Shown: positions 34,837 through 43,336 of the stretch, one piece after another
Numbering within the stretch: position 1 is the first letter of the stretch
Layout of the letters: every line of letters begins with the position of its first letter
Assembly (NCBI GenBank): GCA_964467165.1
Contig: CAYXOL010000011.1
Coordinates: forward strand, 42,494 to 106,493
Length of the DNA stretch: 64,000 nt
Direction: 5' to 3'
Source: Clostridium_AD sp964467165
GTDB lineage: Bacteria > Bacillota > Clostridia > Clostridiales > Clostridiaceae
The notes under the pieces: generated by a model
Database searches by the model: none
What the model was told of the DNA's origin: nothing
The model's input: only the letters and a program-made list of their open reading frames with translations
Translations under genes and position numbers: made by a program

Positions 34837-37101
34837 ATGAGAAAATGCAAAAGAGGTTCTACATTGGTTTTAGTTTTGGTAATATTTTCTGTTTTAAGCA
34901 TATTAGGCACCGCTTTTTTGGGGTTAACGCTGTCTAATTATAAGTATAATATTGTTAAAGGAAAAGTAAAAGAAAATCTCTATGCATCTGAAGCTGGAAT
35001 TGATGAGTCTTATAAAATCATTAGTAGTGTAATAGATAGTGCAATTAATGATAGTAATACTAAGATTGATGAATTCACTAAAGAGGAGATGGACAAAGAA
35101 ATTGAAAAGCAACAGGCAAAAGCACAAGAGATAATCAATAATCCGGCAGAAAAAGCAACTTGGGAAGCAAATTGGGAAACAAATTGGGATAGTACTCATG
35201 ATGGCAACGACTATATTACTGTAGATTCAAGTGGAACATTTAATACTGATGAATTGAAAAATCAACAAAAAATAAGATTTAAGGCGGATTACAAGAGTTA
35301 TATTGAAGATAAGTTATTTAAAAATGCTGGAAGTACAGTTACTTTAAATGATACTTATAGTTATGAATTATCGGGAATAAAGCCTGTTGTTACTGTAGTT
35401 GGAGCAAAGCCGAGTTTTGCAGGGGAGTTATTAAGTGTAAATTTAAAATCTAGCTTTAAGGATGTTAAGGGGATAGAAAAAATAATAGGAGCTATTTATG
35501 ATATATCTGTACCAGAGTATGGACAAGAGTACAACTTTAGTACTAATACTATTAAAATTCCTAACATGGTTTGGTCAAAAGCTTTAACAGTGGATGGAAA
35601 TATGTTCGTTACGGAAGGGGCTTTAACGGTAGGACAGAAAGTAAGTGACATAGAGATGTATCCTGCAGACATATATGTTAAAGGAATAAATGGAGCAAAT
35701 GGTGGAATAAATTTTAATGATCAAGATTCTAACACAACGATAATAGGGGATATATCTACAGCAGAGGACTTTACAATAAACAAAAAGAGTGATAATACCA
35801 TATATGGGAATATATTTGCTAAAAACTTAATTGTTAGTGATGGGGCTACTGGATCTAATTTAAAAGTTAATAAAATTGCTGGTGACACTGAAAGTGGATC
35901 TGTATATACAACTGATGATTTAGAATTAAATGCCAATAATAGTAATATTGATATTAAAGGGAGTTTTTATGGTATTGATGATGGTAGTTTAGACGATATA
36001 AATGAATTTACTAATAATAAATTTGGGCAAGCGAATAAATCTAGCACTATTATTGTTAATGCGGATTTAAATAGTGGATCAAGTTTAGCAATAGCAGGTG
36101 ATAGTATTATTAGTGGTGTTGGTTACATTGATGTTCCTTATGTTAACAGTATTACATCGGAAACTGGTCAATATCAAACCGGTGAATCAGTAGCTATAAA
36201 GGGAAATTATAGAGCCTATATGTATCCACTTACAGGTGGTATCAAAGGGGAAAATGATGCAAGTCTTGAAGAAGACAATGTAGCTTTTGGATATTTTGAA
36301 CCCCTGACATTAGCATCAACTCTAAATAGTGAAAAAAGAGCTTTATCTGCACAAGAGAAAAGTATTTATTTTAAGGCTTATAATGATGAATACAAAGATA
36401 AAGGTGGAAGTGGACTAGTACTTGATGGAGTATCTCTGGGTGGTGGCACAATTAGCACTGGTGCAATTGTTTCGGGTGGAGTGATTAAACCACAGAATAT
36501 TCCTATTGAAGAGGGCATCATAATTAAAAAAAGAAATGAATTTAATAAGATGGTTAATAATATGGGAGTTAAAGTTGAAATTCCAGCTAGTGCAGAAGAA
36601 AAAAAGGATACTTATCCAAATGCGCCTAATAAAATATTTGGAAATAGTTCAACAGATGCATGCAAGATAGATAGTAGTAAACTAGTAGAAAGTGATAAAT
36701 TGGAAAACCAAGAACTGATTCTTATTCATAAAGGAAGTTATATTTTAGATTTCAATTCAGATGCAAAAAAAGCTGCTAAGAAAGGTATAATAATTGTAAC
36801 TGGAGATTTGACAATAAAAGGGGATATGGATTTTACCGGTACCATAATTGTTGGTGGAAACTTAACGTTCCAGGGTTCTGAAGAAAAAAAGCTTAAATAC
36901 GACAGAAAGTATATTAGCGAACTAATAATTAGTAACTATACTGAGCTTTTCAACGATGTATTTATTAATGATAATCCCAAAAATGGAGAAGAGGCATATG
37001 ATATATTTATTAATTCATCCTATGGATTAAAAATAGATGGTGATAAGCTTATACAAAAGGATAACCTAATAAAGATTAAAAATTGGACAATAAGTAAATA
37101 G
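34837..37101 (+). CDS. PilX-like pilus-associated protein, 754 residues
   Basis: The N-terminus resembles the PilX N-terminal domain: a short basic leader, then STLVLVLVIFSVLSILGTAFLGLTLSNYKYN as a hydrophobic helix, then a YASEAGIDESYKII-type segment. The remaining 650 residues are rich in Gly, Asn, Asp and Ile with repeated short strands (GDISTAEDFTI, GNIFAKNLIV, GDLTIKGDMDFTG), suggesting a right-handed beta-helix like bactofilins or autotransporter passengers. It probably sits at the pilus tip or forms a surface fibre. The function is inferred from position. Confidence 0.72.
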   Translation: MRKCKRGSTLVLVLVIFSVLSILGTAFLGLTLSNYKYNIVKGKVKENLYASEAGIDESYKIISSVIDSAINDSNTKIDEFTKEEMDKEIEKQQAKAQEIINNPAEKATWEANWETNWDSTHDGNDYITVDSSGTFNTDELKNQQKIRFKADYKSYIEDKLFKNAGSTVTLNDTYSYELSGIKPVVTVVGAKPSFAGELLSVNLKSSFKDVKGIEKIIGAIYDISVPEYGQEYNFSTNTIKIPNMVWSKALTVDGNMFVTEGALTVGQKVSDIEMYPADIYVKGINGANGGINFNDQDSNTTIIGDISTAEDFTINKKSDNTIYGNIFAKNLIVSDGATGSNLKVNKIAGDTESGSVYTTDDLELNANNSNIDIKGSFYGIDDGSLDDINEFTNNKFGQANKSSTIIVNADLNSGSSLAIAGDSIISGVGYIDVPYVNSITSETGQYQTGESVAIKGNYRAYMYPLTGGIKGENDASLEEDNVAFGYFEPLTLASTLNSEKRALSAQEKSIYFKAYNDEYKDKGGSGLVLDGVSLGGGTISTGAIVSGGVIKPQNIPIEEGIIIKKRNEFNKMVNNMGVKVEIPASAEEKKDTYPNAPNKIFGNSSTDACKIDSSKLVESDKLENQELILIHKGSYILDFNSDAKKAAKKGIIIVTGDLTIKGDMDFTGTIIVGGNLTFQGSEEKKLKYDRKYISELIISNYTELFNDVFINDNPKNGEEAYDIFINSSYGLKIDGDKLIQKDNLIKIKNWTISK

Positions 37102-37115
37102 GAGCAGTGATAGGA

Positions 37116-37631
37116 ATGTATAGAAATAAAAAAGGATTTACGCTTTTAGAACTTATAATATCTATGGCAATTTTATCAATAGTTATGAGTGCTATATATT
37201 CCTTCTTTTTATCTGATTATAAATCTTTGAATAGGGTGTCCTCAGAAGTAGAAATTCAGACTCAAGCTGAAAAAGCTATTGAAAAAATAACTAATATTGG
37301 TATGGAATCTAGTAGTGTAATCATAAGCACTGAAGGTACTGATGAAAAAATAGATAATAGTGTGGAATATTTAAAGTTATCTAAAAATTTAGTGATGGAG
37401 CACACATTTACAGTAGAAGACAATAAGCTAATGCTAAGTACTATTGATAATGGTGTTGACAAGGGTAAAATAGAAATAGCGAATTTGGTTAAATATGTTA
37501 TTTGCAAAGAAATTACAGTGAATGACAATGGGATAAAGGTTATAGGAATTGAGATTGAAATAGACTTTGAGGCAGGAATTAAAGATAAGGTATATAAAGT
37601 TGTAAAAAGTGAAATATATTTTAGAAACTAG
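37116..37631 (+). CDS. Prepilin-type minor pilin
   Basis: A 171-residue prepilin. The leader NKKG is cut before FTLLELIISMAILSIVMSAIYSF with Glu5 present. ATG at 37116 is preferred, since GGAG at 37101-37104 is too close to the GTG at 37107. It completes a set of a major pilin, two minor pilins and a PilX-like protein in the operon, a composition typical of a tip initiation complex. Confidence 0.85.
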   Translation: MYRNKKGFTLLELIISMAILSIVMSAIYSFFLSDYKSLNRVSSEVEIQTQAEKAIEKITNIGMESSSVIISTEGTDEKIDNSVEYLKLSKNLVMEHTFTVEDNKLMLSTIDNGVDKGKIEIANLVKYVICKEITVNDNGIKVIGIEIEIDFEAGIKDKVYKVVKSEIYFRN

Positions 37632-37752
37632 ACTGAATATGCAAAAAAAATAAAGTAATATATTAAAATATTTAGACAAACAACCTAAGGACTTATGAGA
37701 TTATTACATCTATATTAAAATTCATTTTAGATTTATGAGGGGGGGCATTTAA

Positions 37753-40700
37753 ATGTATTGTAAAAGAAACTTTAAAAAACAGGTAAGTTTATTTGTAAGT
37801 GTTTTCATGTTAATTAATTTGATTGTTTTTGCACCAATTACAGCGTCGGCAGCAACTACAAATTCTGACGGGAATTGGGTTTCAAAAAATGTAGTGCTTA
37901 AAGATACTTCTGAGGCTCAATTAATGGTGAGAAGTGGTGATATTGATAATTTTGGATTTGGATGGGCTTCAAATTTCAATCCTTTTTCTGGGAATGATAC
38001 AGCCATACACAAATTTCCTTGGAGTACTCCCGATGGTGAACCAGACGGTTTAGATAAGATTATGGTAGTGACAGGATATAATTACAATAAAAGTAGTGAT
38101 GGTTATAGTACAGAAACTAAAAGAGATCGTTATTATAGAAATGGAGTAGGATATATAGAATCAAATAAAGTTCAATCAATAAATCTAGAGTATTCAAGCC
38201 AGTTGAATGATGTGAAAGTAAGAAATGCAGTTTTACAGATGTTTGTTGATGATTTTCAGCCACTAAAACCTAATGGAACGCCACCAGCAGGAATTTCGGG
38301 AGGAAATAATCATTATACAACTAAAATTACAGCTAATGTTAATGGTCAAGTAAGGGAAGAGGCTGTACCAGAAATAGATACTATTATTAATAATTTAGAT
38401 CAATCAGGACCTAGAGGAAAATTAATTACAGTTCAAATTCCAGATAGATTATTATACTTGGTTGAAAGTGGAAACATATCAATAAAAATTGATGATACAA
38501 GAAGTGGAATTACAGGTGATGGATATGCAATAGATTTTGTTAAACTTTTAGTTAACTTTAAATCCTTTGCAAGTACTGCAACTGTAGAAGGATATGTTCG
38601 AAACAGCAATAATACTGCATATTTATCAGATGCTACAGTAACAGCTGGTGGTATTGTTACAACAACAACAGATAAAAATGGATATTATAACCTTGAAGGA
38701 GTTCCAGCTGGTCAAGCTATAATAACAGCTACTAAGCCAGGATACATGTCACAGTCTAAAACAATTCAACAAGTTGTTGCTGGTGGCGGATATAAACAGG
38801 ACTTTAGTTTAACTGCAATTGCTAAACTGGGTACACCTACATTTACACAAAATCCAACAATTGCAACTAAGGAAGATGTTCTTGTAACTATAACTTATCC
38901 AAGTAATCCAACTATTAAAGAATATAAAATTGGTGAAGATGGATTATGGCAATCATATACTGGGCCAATTACAATAAAAGAAAATACAATTATTAAAGCT
39001 AGAGGCAAGGCTATTTATGATAATTATGAAAATGTATCAGATATAGCTGAATATAATGTAACTAATATAGATAAAACCAAACCACTAATTACAATAACAA
39101 CACCAGTTATGGTTGATAATAAAGTAGATATTGAAGAACAAAAAAATGTAATAATAAAAGGAACAACGGAACCAAGTGCAAAAATAACAGTAGTAATTGC
39201 AGATAAAAACAATAAAAGTGTGAATAACGTTATATCTGTGATAGGTGATAATAATGGTAATTACACTGTAAGTGATTTAGATGTAACTGGGCTTGCAGAA
39301 GGAGAACTTACAATAACTGCAACAGCAGAAGATGCAGTAGGAAATTCCTCACAGGCTAGTGCAAAAATACAAAAATATCAAATTGCACCAGAAGTTAATA
39401 TAAAAGTTTCAGATGTTACTGGAATAAGGGACACATATGAAGCAACAGCTGAAAATTTCAATAAAAGCGTTAATAAAATCTTGAATCCAAATATTACCCT
39501 TAAGGGAGATTCTTTTGCTAATATAAATGTTAAAGCAAAAGATGTGGATTTTTTCAAATATCAATTTATAACTGGCACTGAAACACCTCAAATCATGCCC
39601 GAAAATGGATGGAATAATATCGACTTAAACCAAGAAACAATTAATGAGGATGTTATTTTAGAACAAATAGGTCATTTAAATCAAAGATCTTATGATGTTA
39701 GTAATATGCCTCTTCTAACAGGTACCGCTCAATGGAGTAATGCCGAAGAAGTTTTTAAAACTCCATTTGATGCTACAACTTATAAAGCAACAACGTATTC
39801 ACAAACTCCAACTGAATATGGTAAGTATGAAGATTATTTAAAAAATGATGGAACTAAAGGCAGCAGATGGGTAACTAATTCAATGTTTATGAAAAACATG
39901 AGTATTGGTGGCGCTTATAAAGAAGCATCGAAATTTTGGGGATATATTAAAGTGCCAACAGATGGCAACTATAAATTTGGAGCACTTTCTGATGATGGAT
40001 GTAGGGGATATATAACCGTTGATGGAGAAACTAATCCTTTTGTTAATATGTTTGTGCCACAAGGATCAACTTTTGGAACTACTAATAATGTATTTGCTTT
40101 AAAAGCAAATCAATTTTATCCCATTTATTTAGAATATTTTAATTGGGGTGGATCAGCTAATTTCGAACTTAGATATAGTGTTACTGGATCTGTAACATCT
40201 GGTTCTTTGAGAACTCCTGAAAATTGGTTTTATCCATCTAAAAATATTACTCCAGGAGAGTATGCTACAACTATATTTACTGGAAACAAAGGAGTAAAAT
40301 TTCCTGAAGAATCAAATGATTACTACATTGCTTATAGAACAGGTAAAGGAACTAATGTTACAAGAGAAGGTTTCTATGGTCCTTTTACTGTAAATGGAAA
40401 AACACCATTAAGCTTATCAAAAGCTGTTGTTGGTGGAAATACAGTAGAAGAAAAAGAAGATTTCATATTAGAATATACTATTCAACCTGGGGATATAGTG
40501 CCTAGAAGCACATTTAAAAACCTAGATGGAACATTTAAGGACAAGATATATTTAAACAGTGTACAATTACAAGATGAATATCCACAGAATATAGAAATAA
40601 AAAGCAATGTTAATAACGCTAATATAGTTAAAAATGGTCAGAGGATTACAGTACAAATTCCAAATATAGAATATAGATTAGATACAAAAAATGGAAAGAA

Positions 40701-42318
40701 TATGTATTTAGCACAACCAGTAAAAATTCAAATTCCGTTAAGTGCAAAAGTAATAGGAAACTATGATTTAAGTGCAGAAGGCAAATCAATAATTACTTTT
40801 GTAGATGTTAATGAAGCTAAGGCACAAATGGAGTTTAGGAAAATAGCGGTGGAAGTAGTAGATACAAAAGTAGATGCACCAGTAATAACAGGGCCAGCTT
40901 CAGGACTAACAAATGATAATACACCAACCATAACAGGAACAGGAGAAGTAGGAGCAACAGTAACGATATATGATGGTACAACTTCTATAGGAACAGCAGT
41001 GGTAGCTGCTAATGGAACTTGGAGTCTTGTATTAACAACTCCATTATCAGATGGAAGCCATGAAATAACAGCAAAACAAACAGATATAGCAGGAAATGTA
41101 AGTGCAGTGTCAAATATGGTTAACTTAACAATAGATACAATTGCATTAGCACCAGTAATAACAGCACCAGCCTCAGGAGTAACAAATAATAATAGACCAA
41201 CCATAATAGGTACAGGAGAAGTAGGAGCAACAGTAACTGTATATGATGGTACAAGGTCTATAGGAACAGCAGTGGTAGCTACTAATGGAACTTGGAGCCT
41301 TGCATTAATAAATGCATTAGCAGATGGAACACATTCAATAACTGCAAAGCAAACAGATATTGCAAGAAATGTAAGTGCAGTTTCAAATACGGTTAATTTA
41401 ACAATAGAGACAAGTTTGCCAGCGCCAATACTAACTCCAGATAAAACAGCAGCAACAAATGGCAATGTTATAGTAACAGTAGCATATCCAGGTGGAGTAA
41501 CTGATGGAAAGAATATGGAGACATCAATAGACGGTGGAACAACATGGGTAGCATATAAAACATCAGTAGTAGTAACAGCCAATCTAACAATAAAGGCAAG
41601 GTATCAAAGTTCAATTGGAACAACAAGTGCTATAGGTAGCTTAGTGATAAGCAATATAGATAAATCAGTACCAGCAGCACCAATACTAACTCCAGATAAA
41701 ACAGCAGCAACAAATGGAAATGTAACAGTAACAGTAGCATATCCAAGTGGAGTAACTACAGGAAAGAATATGGAGACATCAATAGACGGTGGAACAACAT
41801 GGGTAGCATATACAGCACCACTAGTAGTAACAGAAGATGCAACAATACAGGCAAGGTATCAAAATGCACTAGGAACACCAAGTCTTGTAGGTAGCTTAGT
41901 AATAAGCAATATAGATAAATCTGAAATTAAAACAGGTTTATTTATAAATAATAAATTTGTGGAAAAAAGTGATAGGATTAGCATAGTAAAAGGGTTTTCT
42001 ACTAATTTAGCTTTTCAGGTTACAAATTTAAAAAGCAAAGATGTTACTTTGAAAATGGATAATGATGGATATGTAAAAATTTCAGAAGTAAAAGTATATT
42101 CAACTTCAGATTCAAGAACACCAATTAAAACTTTGAATATAGTAGGCAATACGTTTACTATTAAAGATTTACCAACTGACAAAACAGGTTATATTTTTGT
42201 ATTTAAGGTAACAGGCCTAACACTAGGAACATCCATTAGTGATGGCATCATAATTAATAGTATAGAAAGGGCCGAAAAACATATTATTGATATAGTAAAA
42301 TTACCATCATTACAGTAA
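37753..42318 (+). CDS. Giant secreted multi-domain adhesin with PA14-like and Ig-like repeats
   Basis: A 1521-residue exported protein with a Sec signal peptide ending near ITASAA. Domains in order are an N-terminal carbohydrate-module-like region, a carboxypeptidase-regulatory-like domain (about 275-350), a chitobiase-C-terminal-like beta domain (about 355-430), an Ig-like domain (about 440-540), a PA14-like block (SKFWGYIKVPTDGNYKFGALSDDGCRGYITVDG), a DUF11-like stretch, two 91-residue Ig-like repeats, two 85-residue chitobiase-type repeats and a C-terminal beta domain. No LPXTG or membrane anchor is seen at the C-terminus. As the last gene of the pilus operon it may be a pilus-tip or surface adhesin, possibly binding glycans. 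Domain borders are approximate. Confidence 0.78.
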   Translation: MYCKRNFKKQVSLFVSVFMLINLIVFAPITASAATTNSDGNWVSKNVVLKDTSEAQLMVRSGDIDNFGFGWASNFNPFSGNDTAIHKFPWSTPDGEPDGLDKIMVVTGYNYNKSSDGYSTETKRDRYYRNGVGYIESNKVQSINLEYSSQLNDVKVRNAVLQMFVDDFQPLKPNGTPPAGISGGNNHYTTKITANVNGQVREEAVPEIDTIINNLDQSGPRGKLITVQIPDRLLYLVESGNISIKIDDTRSGITGDGYAIDFVKLLVNFKSFASTATVEGYVRNSNNTAYLSDATVTAGGIVTTTTDKNGYYNLEGVPAGQAIITATKPGYMSQSKTIQQVVAGGGYKQDFSLTAIAKLGTPTFTQNPTIATKEDVLVTITYPSNPTIKEYKIGEDGLWQSYTGPITIKENTIIKARGKAIYDNYENVSDIAEYNVTNIDKTKPLITITTPVMVDNKVDIEEQKNVIIKGTTEPSAKITVVIADKNNKSVNNVISVIGDNNGNYTVSDLDVTGLAEGELTITATAEDAVGNSSQASAKIQKYQIAPEVNIKVSDVTGIRDTYEATAENFNKSVNKILNPNITLKGDSFANINVKAKDVDFFKYQFITGTETPQIMPENGWNNIDLNQETINEDVILEQIGHLNQRSYDVSNMPLLTGTAQWSNAEEVFKTPFDATTYKATTYSQTPTEYGKYEDYLKNDGTKGSRWVTNSMFMKNMSIGGAYKEASKFWGYIKVPTDGNYKFGALSDDGCRGYITVDGETNPFVNMFVPQGSTFGTTNNVFALKANQFYPIYLEYFNWGGSANFELRYSVTGSVTSGSLRTPENWFYPSKNITPGEYATTIFTGNKGVKFPEESNDYYIAYRTGKGTNVTREGFYGPFTVNGKTPLSLSKAVVGGNTVEEKEDFILEYTIQPGDIVPRSTFKNLDGTFKDKIYLNSVQLQDEYPQNIEIKSNVNNANIVKNGQRITVQIPNIEYRLDTKNGKNMYLAQPVKIQIPLSAKVIGNYDLSAEGKSIITFVDVNEAKAQMEFRKIAVEVVDTKVDAPVITGPASGLTNDNTPTITGTGEVGATVTIYDGTTSIGTAVVAANGTWSLVLTTPLSDGSHEITAKQTDIAGNVSAVSNMVNLTIDTIALAPVITAPASGVTNNNRPTIIGTGEVGATVTVYDGTRSIGTAVVATNGTWSLALINALADGTHSITAKQTDIARNVSAVSNTVNLTIETSLPAPILTPDKTAATNGNVIVTVAYPGGVTDGKNMETSIDGGTTWVAYKTSVVVTANLTIKARYQSSIGTTSAIGSLVISNIDKSVPAAPILTPDKTAATNGNVTVTVAYPSGVTTGKNMETSIDGGTTWVAYTAPLVVTEDATIQARYQNALGTPSLVGSLVISNIDKSEIKTGLFINNKFVEKSDRISIVKGFSTNLAFQVTNLKSKDVTLKMDNDGYVKISEVKVYSTSDSRTPIKTLNIVGNTFTIKDLPTDKTGYIFVFKVTGLTLGTSISDGIIINSIERAEKHIIDIVKLPSLQ
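40876..41421 (+). repeat. Two 273-nt tandem repeats in the adhesin gene
   Basis: Units at 40876 and 41149 encode 91-residue Ig-like domains (APVITxPASGxTNxNxPTIxGTGEVGATVT...). The DNA is nearly identical over long stretches, which points to recent duplication. Confidence 0.85.
41425..41934 (+). repeat. Two 255-nt tandem repeats in the adhesin gene
   Basis: Units at 41425 and 41680 encode 85-residue domains beginning PILTPDKTAATNGN. DNA identity is high, so copy number may vary between strains. Confidence 0.85.
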
Positions 42319-42386
42319 ATTAGGGTGACTGTCACCTGTCGAAATGCTTGTCGAAATGTCGAAAGGTGTGAAGCCATAAAAAGACT

Positions 42387-42420
42387 ACCGAAATATATTT
42401 ATATATTTCGGTGTTTTTTT
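42387..42420 (+). terminator. Terminator after the pilus/adhesin operon
   Basis: ACCGAAATATA pairs with TATATTTCGGT around TTTA and is followed by GTTTTTTTT. It lies inside the left part of the mobile element. Confidence 0.85.
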
Positions 42421-42500
42421 TCGGCGTTGAAGTGAATATAAAAAATTCTGTTGTCTAGAATTAAAACAAATTAAAAAAGTAATTAGGAAGTGGATTATAG

Positions 42501-43094
42501 ATGACAAGAAAAAGTAGAGTATGGTACCCAAATGTCATGATGCATATTACATCTAGAGGCAATAGAAGAAATGAGATATTTAGGGATGCTGAGGATTACA
42601 AAGTATATTTAAGAACTTTATCCTACGTATTGGAAAAAACCAGTGCTCAGTTTGAAGTTATGAGCTATGTATTAATGACTAATCACGTGCATTTGCAAGT
42701 GCAAACAAAAGAAATGCACATAAAATGTTTTATGGGAAGGTTAAATAATTTATATGCTAAATATTTCAATAATAAATATAATTATGTTGGACATCTTTTT
42801 CAAGAGAGATATGGGTCAGAAATAATCGCTGATGATAAATATGTATTAGAAGCAAGTAGGTATATTCATCTAAATCCAGTGAGAGCAAATATGGTAAAGA
42901 CGCCAGAAGAATATATCTGGAGTAGCTATGGAATGTACATAAATATTGTTCCAGAAAAAATAATAGAAACTTTCAGGATACTATCATACTTTAAGAGCGA
43001 AAATAAAAGGGTATCTTATAAAGAATTCGTTGAGGGTGGAATGGTGACTGTCACTTGTCGAAAGGAGCCACTTTCGACAAGTGACAGTCACTAG
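42501..43094 (+). CDS. REP-associated tyrosine transposase (RAYT, IS200-like Y1)
   Basis: A 197-residue Y1 HUH-fold transposase. The HUH motif is in LMTNHVHLQV, and YIHLNPVRANMV contains the catalytic Tyr. The N-terminus RVWYPNVMMHITSRGNRRNEIF is typical of RAYTs. The final residues, TVTCRKEPLSTSDSH, are translated from the right palindrome, and the TAG stop follows it immediately. Single-copy RAYTs are usually domesticated and act on REP palindromes elsewhere in the genome. No obvious ribosome site is seen close to the ATG beyond GGAAG. Confidence 0.88.
   Translation: MTRKSRVWYPNVMMHITSRGNRRNEIFRDAEDYKVYLRTLSYVLEKTSAQFEVMSYVLMTNHVHLQVQTKEMHIKCFMGRLNNLYAKYFNNKYNYVGHLFQERYGSEIIADDKYVLEASRYIHLNPVRANMVKTPEEYIWSSYGMYINIVPEKIIETFRILSYFKSENKRVSYKEFVEGGMVTVTCRKEPLSTSDSH
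43044..43091. repeat. Perfect 21-bp REP-like palindrome
   Basis: The left arm (43044-43064) begins GTGACTGTCACTTGTCG, the loop is GAGCCA (43065-43070), and the right arm is its exact complement (43071-43091). It contains the nested repeat GTGACTGTCAC. It is the likely recognition site of the adjacent transposase. Confidence 0.85.
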
Positions 43095-43117
43095 AGATGG
43101 TATAACCAGACAGGATG

Positions 43118-43126
43118 TGGTATAAT
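43118..43126 (+). promoter_or_regulatory. Extended -10 promoter candidate for the RNase J gene
   Basis: TGGTATAAT is a TATAAT with TG extension. It lies about 210 nt before the RNase J start, with no good -35. Confidence 0.35.
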
Positions 43127-43336
43127 TATATTTGATTTGTATAAAGGGGAACTTATTTAATTTATTTGTTATATTAAGTCTTTAGGTAGGCACGGAACTG
43201 TTATAGATGATATTGAAATAAAGAGTGGAATGGTAACTAGCAAGCCACTTTGAAATATAGGTTTATTAATAAAACATGAAAAGTAATTTACATGAACTAA
43301 TGTAGAGAAAACACAGAGAAGATAAGGAGGCAAATT

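Larger units (their letters stand above)
42325..43091 (+). mobile_element. RAYT/REP-type single-gene element
   Basis: The unit is bounded on the left by a repeat (42325-42344) that shares 19 of its first 20 bases with the right palindrome (43044-43091). The right arm is a perfect 21-bp inverted repeat with a 6-nt loop. The left copy is incomplete and followed by two more TGTCGAAA units. A tyrosine transposase lies between. Target site duplications were not identified. Confidence 0.6.

Noticed and set aside
40761..41582. Long antisense frame of 273 codons opposite the adhesin repeats
   Set aside because: It mirrors the repetitive Thr/Ala/Val-rich coding strand, has no good ribosome site and no recognisable domain. 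Its length is a by-product of the codon pattern of the adhesin.
40876..41934. CRISPR-like periodic repeats
   Set aside because: The period is 255-273 nt, in frame and coding. These are protein domain duplications, not short repeats with spacers.
42337..42364. Three copies of TGTCGAAA, identical to the Spo0A box
   Set aside because: They belong to the repeat unit of the RAYT element, which has the same string in its right palindrome. No gene start is suitably placed for Spo0A control.
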